In this document: positions 16,193 to 22,725 of the stretch, one piece after another
How the letters are laid out: each line of letters starts with the position of its first letter
Position numbering within the stretch: position 1 is the first letter of the stretch
Assembly: GCA_016783825.1 (NCBI GenBank)
Contig: JADHVV010000005.1
Span: 1 to 56,834 of the forward strand
Length of the DNA stretch: 56,834 bases
Source of the DNA: Candidatus Zhuqueibacterota bacterium
GTDB lineage: Bacteria; Zhuqueibacterota; Zhuqueibacteria; Thermofontimicrobiales; Thermofontimicrobiaceae
Reading direction: 5' to 3'
Notes under the pieces: model-generated
What the model saw: only the letters and a program-made list of their open reading frames with translations
Database searches by the model: none
Told to the model about the DNA's origin: nothing
Translations under genes and position numbers: made by a program

Positions 16193-16476
16193 AAACCTTA
16201 TTCTTGTTTTTTAAACCTTAGTAGTAAAAAACCAAGCCCCATTTTTACCTTATTACCTTATTCTTCTGCAAAGTCTCATGGTAATGTTTTATGAATTGTT
16301 CATAGTCATCAGCAAACGTTTCTTTTTTGTGATTCTCAGGTTGATTAAGCATACTGAATACAAAATGGGTGTCTAAGTTGTTATATTCTACTTTCATATC
16401 AAATAAGGTAATAAGGTTTACGGATTTAGTTGATTTTCATATTCTACTAAGGTTTTAAAGATAAAAATAAGGTTTT
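16193..16476. mobile_element. Remnant IS200/RAYT-like element with ~30-bp imperfect terminal inverted repeats
   Basis: The ends aaaccttattcttg...aaaccttagtag (16193-16225) and tactaaggttttaaag...aaataaggttt (about 16443-16474) are inverted repeats. A second inner pair, accttattaccttatt / aataaggtaataaggt, borders the coding remnant. The element encloses an internally deleted transposase reading frame on the minus strand. It lies within the 1.2-kb gap 15531-16768, which otherwise holds only repeats; I see nothing definite in 16480-16768. Confidence 0.6.
16245..16397 (-). pseudogene. Internally deleted Y1 (IS200/REP-associated) transposase remnant
   Basis: A 50-codon frame not in the ORF track. 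Its first 14 residues, MKVEYNNLDTHFVF, match the N-terminus of IS200/RAYT Y1 transposases. They run directly into SMLNQPENHKKETFADDYEQF, which matches the family C-terminus (usual pattern NQxEHHKKxTFxxEYxxF). About 90 central residues are missing, including the HUH metal-binding motif and the catalytic Tyr region, so it cannot be active. The deletion is in frame, so a short peptide could still be made. The ends suggest deletion inside a once-complete element. Family recognition is from memory of the motifs; a profile search would settle it. Confidence 0.65.
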
Positions 16477-16768
16477 TATTAACTCAACAAGTAGCTCAGA
16501 TTTGATAACAACTGTCTCTCTTGCTCAGGGATGTGAGTGCACTGGACGCTAATACAACGATAGACTTTATATTTATAGTTTAACTGCCATCCCGGCAACA
16601 ATGCGTCATATAAAATAAAAGCAAAGCTACATTAATCTACCGATAACTGAGGTATTGCCTAAAAATTCAAATAATGCTTGACTCGTTGTTAAATATTGTT
16701 TAAATTCAATGTGAAAAATTATTTTGATAATTATTAAGTCGGTTATTTACGCATAAAATTATTTATAT

Positions 16769-17179
16769 ATGAAAACTTTAACCAAAGAATTTAAAAAAAC
16801 TATTGAAGCCTGGCATGTTGTTTCAAATATATTATCAACCATTCATACTGAAGAGCAGTATAACAATGCTGTCGATCTTCTGGATACCTTAATAAACAAG
16901 GTTACGAAAGGGGAGAATTTTATAATTGAATCATTAATTGATACATTGGGTACATTAATTAAAGATTATGAAGATAGGAATTTTCCTGAACCTGAAGGAG
17001 ATCCGATAGGATGCTTAAAATTCCTGATGAACGAGCATGATATTAAAGAGTATGAGTTAATAGAACTTGGAAGTAGAAATGATATATTGAATATTTTAGA
17101 AGGAAAAAAACATCTAAATGTAGAACAGATCAAAGCATTGAGCAAAAAATTTCATGTTTCTCCTGCTGTATTTATTTGA
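16769..17179 (+). CDS. HigA-like antitoxin / HTH transcriptional regulator
   Basis: A 136-residue protein resembling HigA-type antitoxins. Residues about 1-75 are helical and acidic. Residues about 85-136 form a short helix-turn-helix: LKFLMNEHDIKEYELIELGSRNDILNILEGKKHLNVEQIKALSKKFHVSPAVFI, in which the last stretch is the usual HigA/XRE end. Such proteins bind toxin and their own promoter. No HigB toxin gene lies upstream or downstream; the next genes are small unrelated frames. It may be an orphan antitoxin or a solitary regulator. It opens a four-gene plus-strand cluster that is oriented against its neighbours. Confidence 0.75.
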   Translation: MKTLTKEFKKTIEAWHVVSNILSTIHTEEQYNNAVDLLDTLINKVTKGENFIIESLIDTLGTLIKDYEDRNFPEPEGDPIGCLKFLMNEHDIKEYELIELGSRNDILNILEGKKHLNVEQIKALSKKFHVSPAVFI

Positions 17180-17200
17180 ATAATTGATAAGAGATAAGAA

Positions 17201-17446
17201 ATGAAGAATATTATTAATTTGCTCGATGTAGTTGCACTTACTGTTGACTTGCCTGAATATAAATTATATAGAGGGCAAGTTGGCACAGTGGTTGAAATAC
17301 TTGCAAATGGTAAAGCGTATGAAGTAGAATTCAGCGATCAAAATGGTCGTACTTTTGAATCTATCGGCTTACGATCTGATCATATCATGGTATTGCATTA
17401 TGAGCCAATAACCGATGATTCAGTTCTTGTTGCAAATGCAGTATAG
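17201..17446 (+). CDS. DUF4926 family protein
   Basis: An 81-residue small protein matching the DUF4926 pattern: LLDVVALTVDLPEYKLYRGQVGTVVEIL followed by AYEVEFSDQNGRTFESIGL. This gives a small beta-barrel-like fold, possibly SH3/Tudor-like. Family members are commonly found next to toxin-antitoxin or polymorphic-toxin genes, and here it follows a HigA-like gene by 21 bp. Function is unknown. The spacing and shared strand suggest one transcript with the two following genes. Confidence 0.75.
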   Translation: MKNIINLLDVVALTVDLPEYKLYRGQVGTVVEILANGKAYEVEFSDQNGRTFESIGLRSDHIMVLHYEPITDDSVLVANAV

Positions 17447-17454
17447 AGGAAAAA

Positions 17455-17697
17455 ATGGAATTCATCATAAGAGATGTCTTAAAAAACTGTCCAATATGTG
17501 ATTCTCATCGAATCAAACGTGTGGAAGGTACGGTTAAAAGAAAAATTCGCCGAAAAGTTATCCGAATACCTAAAGTAATATATTGGGTTTGTGAAAGTTG
17601 TGGTGAAAAGATTTTCTTTCCAGATTCTTTGAAACAAATGAGAACGTATGTAAAACAACATGCTGATTTGGAGACAGAAAGATTACAAACTTCATAG
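17455..17697 (+). CDS. Small zinc-ribbon protein (MqsA/YgiT N-terminal-like)
   Basis: An 80-residue protein with two Cys pairs, CPICDSHRIKRVEG and WVCESCGEKIF, that would bind one zinc. The arrangement resembles the YgiT/MqsA-type zinc finger at the N-terminus of MqsA antitoxins. The C-terminal HTH of MqsA is missing; only a short helix (LKQMRTYVKQH) follows. It starts 9 bp after the DUF4926 stop. It could be an antitoxin lacking its toxin, or a free-standing zinc ribbon. No adjacent MqsR-like toxin was seen. Confidence 0.65.
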   Translation: MEFIIRDVLKNCPICDSHRIKRVEGTVKRKIRRKVIRIPKVIYWVCESCGEKIFFPDSLKQMRTYVKQHADLETERLQTS

Positions 17698-17718
17698 GTT
17701 AAGTAGTTGAGAAAATTT

Positions 17719-17895
17719 ATGAACTTTTTAATTGAGAAGTTAGAGACAAGACTCAAGCCGCGTATTTCCGAAGGAGTAAAGGAACGGCTTGAAGAAATAA
17801 TTGAATTAGCTGACAATGATGTTTTAGATTTAATTCGCCCAAGAAATATTGAACAAGAAGTATTGGACATAATTGATGAAATTAAAACCAATTGA
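17719..17895 (+). CDS. Small hypothetical protein
   Basis: A 58-residue acidic helical protein (MNFLIEKLETRLKPRISEGVKERLEEII...) that I do not recognise. The ORF track begins at TTG 17707; the ATG at 17719 looks more likely, although neither has a strong Shine-Dalgarno. It is the last gene before a clear terminator, 22 bp after the zinc-ribbon gene, so it probably belongs to the same transcript. It could be a partner subunit for one of the preceding proteins. Confidence 0.5.
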   Translation: MNFLIEKLETRLKPRISEGVKERLEEIIELADNDVLDLIRPRNIEQEVLDIIDEIKTN

Positions 17896-17921
17896 ATTTC
17901 AGTCCACAAACCTGGTATAAT

Positions 17922-17958
17922 AAAAAAGTCTCACTATTTTCACAGCGAGACTTTTTTT
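17922..17958 (+). terminator. Rho-independent terminator
   Basis: The stem aaaaaagtctc / gagacttttttt has a 14-nt loop and a T-run, 27 bp after the stop of the last gene in the 16769-17895 cluster. It is one of the few hairpins in the window with a real U-tract. Confidence 0.85.
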
Positions 17959-18033
17959 ATTTAAATTAAACTAATAAAAACCAAGCGCGACAAATTGCGG
18001 TAATAGAGACATTCATAATCGTTCAATTTAAAG

Positions 18034-18206
18034 ACTACTGCAACTGCTACTTTATGAATAATACTGATAAATTTATTTTAAAACTTTTGTACAGTCTCTA
18101 CCATTTTAAAAATAGTAATGTAACTGCACAGGCACAGTCTGTATTCCTTTTAAAAAAATAAAGTAACTGTACAGGCAAAGAAACCGAAGATTTAACTGAT
18201 AACAAA
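18034..18206. repeat. actgcaactgctac element adjacent to the frdA-like stop, with an inserted segment
   Basis: The stretch ctgcaactgctactttatgaata...actgataaatttatttt...aaacttttg matches 30948-31010. The following segment up to 'aactgataacaaac' resembles the segment just before the stop of the small membrane protein at 31038. About 90 bp between them here (gtacagtctc ... gtaactgtacaggca) is absent at 30948 but appears in reverse at about 32985-33034. The gap 17959-18206 holds only this. Confidence 0.65.
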
Positions 18207-19880
18207 CTACCGCATCGTACCCAAATATTCAGTGGTTAACTGTCGTTTCCTCACATCTGGATTACTATAATCAGGAAGCAGCATCGGGCCAACCTTGTCT
18301 TTGATTCCAGCGCCTTCAACTTCTTTATTAAATTTTTTAACATGATCCAACGACAAGTTCCCATTCCCAGCAAATCCTTTAATATATTCAGCAGCATTTA
18401 TGCCTGCAATTCTGCCGAATACAGTTACGTCAAGCAGTGAATTTCCCATCAAACGATTTTGACCATGAATTCCGCCTAAAACTTCACCAGCCATGTACAA
18501 ACCTGGGACTTTAGTTTCGCCCTTATTATTGGCTTCCATTCCCCCATTTTGATAATGAAGCGTCGGGTAAATCAACATGGGTTCTTTTGAAATATTAATT
18601 CCGTATCTCCTGAACAAAATACTTTTTCCTGGAAATTCCCTTGCTACGGTTCCTTCGCCCGATAACATATCGATCATTGGAGCATCCAACCACACACCGA
18701 ATTTTCCTGTGGGCGTTGGAACACCATTATTTCTATCTTTTGAACACTCCCGAATGATCGCCGAAGCTTCAACATCTCGCGGCTCACGCTCAAACACAAA
18801 TTGTTCGCCATGAACATTGACAATATTAGCGCCAGCGCCGCGCACTTTTTCAGTAATTAACAATCCTTCTGCCTGCTCTGGAAATACAGCGCCAGTTGGG
18901 TGATATTGTACGGTATGCAAGAAACAAACTGGCACTCCTGCACGGTAACTCATCACCAACCCATCACCTGTTGCGCCATAATGATTTGTGGTCATAAAAT
19001 CTTGAATGTGAAGTCTGCCAGTGCCGCCAGTCGCCATAATAACTGCTTTTGCTTTAATGATAAAATATTCTTCAGTTTCCAGATTATACATCACAGCGCC
19101 AACACATCTGCCACTGTCATCCAATAATAATTCCACGGCTGGTGAGAATTCAACAACTTTTATATCTTCAGGATGATTGCGCACTTCATCCCGAACTGTA
19201 CGCATAATTTCAGCGCCAGTAATGTCACCAGCATAATGCATTCTTTTACGTGATGTACCACCACCATGCATAGAATGAAGTTTTCCATCAGGATATTTAC
19301 TGAAAATCATTCCCAATTTTTCTAACCATTGCAAAGCTTTAGGGGCTTCAGTAACTAAAGTATAAACCAACTCTGGATCATTAACAAAATGTCCGCCGCC
19401 CAATACATCGAGGTAATGATAATATGGAGAATCTTTCCATGTTTTGCTTGCGCCTTGTATTCCGCCTTCTGCCATCATTGTATTAGCATCACCGTTGCGC
19501 AGCTTTGTCGCTAAAATAACTTTTGCACCGTTTTCCCTGGCAAGAAGAGCTGCCGAATTACCTGCGCCTCCCCCTCCGATAACCAGTACATCTGTCTCCA
19601 TGGCAACTTTTGAAAGATCAATTTTATCAGGATCGACCCTGCTTTTCGTTTCTAAAATATATGCATATTCCTGTGCAATGGCATATCCTTTACTGGCGCC
19701 GACTTTTAATTCTTTCCGGGTTCCAGCAATGAAATCAGGATGGTATTTTTTTAATATGTCCTGTCTTTTATCAACAGGAATACCAGTAAACTCTTCACCT
19801 TTCTTTTTTCTTTCGACTCGAGCGGGACGAGTTTCTTCAACTTTTTTGATTAAATTTTTTAATTCTGGTGTATATGGCAT
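18207..19880 (-). CDS. Fumarate reductase/succinate dehydrogenase flavoprotein-like subunit lacking the covalent-FAD histidine
   Basis: A 557-residue flavoprotein of the FrdA/SdhA family. The FAD-binding GGGGAGNSAALLAREN lies at about residues 98-113. Active-site residues match fumarate reductases: QYHPTG, the Arg of EPRDV, the His of PTLHYQNGG and the Arg of GQNRLMGNSL. At the position of the covalent flavinylation His (SHT in E. coli FrdA) the sequence is ANTMMAEGG, so FAD is probably bound non-covalently, as in L-aspartate oxidase and soluble fumarate reductases. No Tat signal, so it is cytoplasmic. It is last in a long redox cluster, after an FrdB-like protein; no SdhC/D haem-b anchor is present. 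The direction (fumarate reduction or succinate oxidation) is unknown. Confidence 0.85.
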   Translation of the reverse strand: MPYTPELKNLIKKVEETRPARVERKKKGEEFTGIPVDKRQDILKKYHPDFIAGTRKELKVGASKGYAIAQEYAYILETKSRVDPDKIDLSKVAMETDVLVIGGGGAGNSAALLARENGAKVILATKLRNGDANTMMAEGGIQGASKTWKDSPYYHYLDVLGGGHFVNDPELVYTLVTEAPKALQWLEKLGMIFSKYPDGKLHSMHGGGTSRKRMHYAGDITGAEIMRTVRDEVRNHPEDIKVVEFSPAVELLLDDSGRCVGAVMYNLETEEYFIIKAKAVIMATGGTGRLHIQDFMTTNHYGATGDGLVMSYRAGVPVCFLHTVQYHPTGAVFPEQAEGLLITEKVRGAGANIVNVHGEQFVFEREPRDVEASAIIRECSKDRNNGVPTPTGKFGVWLDAPMIDMLSGEGTVAREFPGKSILFRRYGINISKEPMLIYPTLHYQNGGMEANNKGETKVPGLYMAGEVLGGIHGQNRLMGNSLLDVTVFGRIAGINAAEYIKGFAGNGNLSLDHVKKFNKEVEGAGIKDKVGPMLLPDYSNPDVRKRQLTTEYLGTMR

Positions 19881-19954
19881 TCTAATACCTCACGGGTTTT
19901 TATTACCACTAAATTCGTTTTTTTATTAATAATTTCTATTGTCTTTAAGCAAAA

Positions 19955-20060
19955 GTTTGAAGTGCCTAAATTGCCTAAAGTGCACTAAAGTACTTTTCTA
20001 TTATTAACTTTAGACTTGTACTTTAGTGCACTTTAAACTTTAGAGCACTTTAGATCACTT
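19955..20060. repeat. Word-iterated inverted repeat (aagtgcctaaagtgcactaaagt type)
   Basis: The left arm is gaagtgcctaaattgcctaaagtgcactaaagt and the right arm is actttagtgcactttaaactttagagcacttt. A second member lies at 22634-22725. It separates the FrdB-like and FrdA-like genes. Confidence 0.8.
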
Positions 20061-20063
20061 GTA

Positions 20064-20810
20064 TCATAAATATTTTTTTTCATCAGGTTCCCACATTTCA
20101 TCTACATTATCCGGTTCCGGTTGTCTCTTAATATACAATTCTCTCAATTGATCTTTATCCATTCCCATTAAATCTTTGAGCATGGACTCATAACGACCTT
20201 CTTCAACCTGTTGCACCCGTTCTTCTAAATGTTCAGATTTTGGAAGCACATGGCGTCCATAAATTCGTCGTGCCATAATTCCAATATTATATTGAACTTC
20301 TTCAGCAGGACAACGGGCAGAACATAATCCGCACATCACACAATCAAAAGACATTTCAGCCGCTTCTTTTATATTACCTGCCATCGCCATTGCCACATAA
20401 TCCATCACTTTTATATCCATGGGACAGCTCAACGTACAATTATTACATCCCATACATTTGAAAATCTCTGGATAATAATCGGAAATAACACTTTCAGTTG
20501 GTTCTAATTTTTCCAAATCATAAGTCGCCTTATTTCCTGGAAAAAAGGGGATTTGGGTAATATACATATTTGATTCGACCACTGTCTGACAGGCAAGTCC
20601 GTAATATAATTTAGAATCATTGGGAAAGCGATAAATTGTTCCACAAGCGCCACAAATTCCACCACGACAACCACAGCCCCGGATAAGCTGGTAACCAGCA
20701 TATTCTGTTGCTTTTTGAATTGTCAGGGAATCAGGAACATCGTATCGTTTTCCCATTAAAAATATTGGAATTAAATTTCTTTTAGTTTCTTTGTCATTTG
20801 ATTTCTTCAT
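20064..20810 (-). CDS. Fumarate reductase/succinate dehydrogenase iron-sulfur subunit-like protein
   Basis: A 248-residue FrdB/SdhB/TfrB-like protein. The N-terminal [2Fe-2S] domain has CGCRGGICGAC and a distant LAC. The C-terminal dicluster domain has CMGCNNCTLSCP (about residue 118) and CVMCGLCSARCP (about 156). The second motif has the CxxCxxCxxxCP form of a [4Fe-4S] site rather than the [3Fe-4S] site of classical SdhB. It would carry electrons between the flavoprotein and a membrane partner. It precedes the FrdA-like gene across a repeat-filled gap. The C-terminal tail is long and acidic. There is no CCG domain, so it is not a full thiol:fumarate reductase subunit. Confidence 0.85.
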   Translation of the reverse strand: MKKSNDKETKRNLIPIFLMGKRYDVPDSLTIQKATEYAGYQLIRGCGCRGGICGACGTIYRFPNDSKLYYGLACQTVVESNMYITQIPFFPGNKATYDLEKLEPTESVISDYYPEIFKCMGCNNCTLSCPMDIKVMDYVAMAMAGNIKEAAEMSFDCVMCGLCSARCPAEEVQYNIGIMARRIYGRHVLPKSEHLEERVQQVEEGRYESMLKDLMGMDKDQLRELYIKRQPEPDNVDEMWEPDEKKYL

Positions 20811-20824
20811 TTACACCCTCCTGA

Positions 20825-20955
20825 ATTCTGGATACTTGCTACTGGATGCTTGATTCTGGATACTGGAAGCCCGATTCAAGATGCTGGATGGAATTGGTAA
20901 AGCAAGTATCGAGCATCAAGAAACAAGCATCGAGTATCCAGCATCAAGTATCTTT
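20825..20955. repeat. Word-iterated inverted repeat (gatgcttgattctggatact type)
   Basis: The left arm cycles through gatacttgctactggatgcttgattctgg and the right arm through gcatcaagaaacaagcatcgagtatccagcatc. A shorter relative lies at 28968-29025. It fills most of the gap 20811-21022. Confidence 0.8.
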
Positions 20956-21022
20956 TCTCCAAATGAAAGTAATATTTAATAATAAGCTTAAAAAGAACTA
21001 CATTATTTAAAAACTTATCAAG

Positions 21023-21505
21023 TTACCACGTAACAAAAACACCGATAATAATTCCTAAAATAACAGCAACAAGCATCATAAAATAGTTATCAAGCGCTCT
21101 TGCTTTTTTTGATTGGGGAATAACCTCAACAACTCGATCTTCAACAATATAATCTTTGATCCCTGTATCAACCTGGGGGCATGCCATTACACAAGCATAA
21201 CATTGCTCGCAATCTTCCGCCACAATTGCCTCTAAAGCAAAAGATGTCCGCTGTACAGTGCGCGCTCGTCGGTCAGGTTCTCTGCGTAATACAGGACAGG
21301 AATCAACACAATTGCCGCAACCGATACAAGCGCGATCACCATCAATCCCCAAACCGTCTGGTAAATAAAGTCTGTGGTACGGTTCGATACCAGTCGAAAG
21401 CAATCTGCAACGGGCAACTGGCGGCTCTTTAATGTCCAAAATTGAATTTAGTACATTTATTTTTTGGGGAGTTAAAAATTCTTCTTTCCTGGTTATATAC
21501 TCCAC
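21023..21505 (-). CDS. Membrane-anchored 4Fe-4S dicluster ferredoxin
   Basis: A 160-residue protein with two [4Fe-4S] motifs, CIGCGNCVDSCP (about residue 60) and CEQCYACVMACP (about 98), and one C-terminal membrane helix (FMMLVAVILGIIIGVFVTW). The clusters would face the cytoplasm if the C-terminus is a simple tail anchor. It lies between the cytochrome c gene and the FrdB-like gene, so it could connect the cytoplasmic fumarate-reductase-like pair to the membrane in place of an SdhC/D anchor. This role is inferred. No haem or quinone site is visible. Confidence 0.85.
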   Translation of the reverse strand: MEYITRKEEFLTPQKINVLNSILDIKEPPVARCRLLSTGIEPYHRLYLPDGLGIDGDRACIGCGNCVDSCPVLRREPDRRARTVQRTSFALEAIVAEDCEQCYACVMACPQVDTGIKDYIVEDRVVEVIPQSKKARALDNYFMMLVAVILGIIIGVFVTW

Positions 21506-21536
21506 AATTTACTCCTTACACTAAATTTTGTTAGTC

Positions 21537-21683
21537 TTCTGCAAAATTAAGCAAAATCTAATTCATCTTCGACTCCGCTCAGGATGAAGCTTCGCTTAAG
21601 TGATTGATAATTAAAGTCCGAAAGACTTCATGGTGAGCGGAGTCGAACCATGAAATTACAGTACTTTTACAAATTTTGCAGAA
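21537..21683. repeat. Inverted-repeat element with 12-bp perfect ends (ttctgcaaaatt)
   Basis: Ends ttctgcaaaatt (21537-21548) and aattttgcagaa (21672-21683) are perfect. Inside, cttcgactccgctcaggatgaag pairs loosely with cttcatggtgagcggagtcgaa. It occupies the gap between the ferredoxin and cytochrome genes. Confidence 0.8.
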
Positions 21684-21701
21684 CTCTATAAATTTTGTTT
21701 T

Positions 21702-22598
21702 CTAATCAACATTCAGTTGTATATTCGGATGACACTTGACACAATTTTCTGTATTAGTCAAATCTTCACATTCAGCCTTAAAAATTTGAAACTTGCCATG
21801 AATTTTTCCATGATGACATTTTTGACATGTTTCTTTAGACGGAAATTTCATATCATTGCCCGGGTGTGTTGTCGGCAGGGCATCTTCATGGCAGCCAGCA
21901 CAGCTAATTGGATTGCGCGCTGTATAATTTACTGTTTTATCAACAACATTTTTACCTATCTCATCCTTTTTAGATTGAATATGACAGGTCTCGCAATTTC
22001 CTATTCTAATTTTTTCCAGTAGTGTAAATTCTTCCTGTTCATCTTTATTCAAATTATCCTTAACTCGAAGCTGCTTCCAACGTTGTTCATCTTCCGCCCT
22101 GAAATGTTCAAATCGATAATGAATGTTATGGTCATATCTTAAACCGATGTCTTTAACTTGAAGCGGTAAATTCGGTTCATCGACTTCAGCCAAACTTAAA
22201 ATTTCAGGGTGGCAGCTAATACATTCTTCATCCTGGTAAATATTTTGAGAATCAACGCTTTCTTTTACACGAAGATTGGCAACACGTTGAGAATACTTTG
22301 GCACTTTTTTTAGACTTCTTATTAAAAGCATTTCCACAGCTTTATCGGGATGGCAGGAAACGCAAGTAGGTCCACCTTTATTGATATCTTTATGGGCAGG
22401 GATGCGCATATCTAACGAGACATAAGTGCCTTGATTTTTGTGGCATTTCTGGCAAAAAGTTTCAGACTGATTATATAACACCATTCCGCTAAATACAACA
22501 ATCCCGCCGATTGGCGCAATAATTAACACCAGCATAATGTGCCGTTTTATAATGAAATTTTTAACTTTCTCAAAAATTTCTTTTCTGTTGATTTGCAT
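21702..22598 (-). CDS. Membrane-anchored seven-haem cytochrome c
   Basis: A 298-residue multihaem cytochrome with seven CxxCH motifs: CQKCH, CVSCH, CISCH, CETCH, CAGCH, CQKCH and CVKCH. One N-terminal membrane helix (MLVLIIAPIGGIVVFSGMVLY, about residues 21-41) acts as signal anchor, placing the haems in the periplasm. The number of haems fits no classical NapC/NirT (4) or QrcA (6) pattern exactly. It lies directly downstream of the molybdopterin-family gene, as cytochromes do in Qrc- and Act-type complexes. It would pass electrons between that complex and other periplasmic carriers. Donor and acceptor are unknown. Confidence 0.9.
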   Translation of the reverse strand: MQINRKEIFEKVKNFIIKRHIMLVLIIAPIGGIVVFSGMVLYNQSETFCQKCHKNQGTYVSLDMRIPAHKDINKGGPTCVSCHPDKAVEMLLIRSLKKVPKYSQRVANLRVKESVDSQNIYQDEECISCHPEILSLAEVDEPNLPLQVKDIGLRYDHNIHYRFEHFRAEDEQRWKQLRVKDNLNKDEQEEFTLLEKIRIGNCETCHIQSKKDEIGKNVVDKTVNYTARNPISCAGCHEDALPTTHPGNDMKFPSKETCQKCHHGKIHGKFQIFKAECEDLTNTENCVKCHPNIQLNVD

Positions 22599-22633
22599 AA
22601 TTTATTTTAATTCCTAGATTACGGTGTACTTAT

Positions 22634-22725
22634 GACAGAAGTTTGAAGTGCCAAAAGTGCCTAAAGTGAGATAAAGAAATAATTCTTTAGGCACTTCAAA
22701 CTTTAGGCACTTTAGCTCACTTTAT
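22634..22725. repeat. Word-iterated inverted repeat (gaagtgccaaaagtgcc type), second copy
   Basis: The left arm is gtttgaagtgccaaaagtgcctaaagtgag and the right arm is ttaggcacttcaaactttaggcactttagctcac. The right end overlaps the last codons and TAA of the molybdopterin-family gene. Confidence 0.8.
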
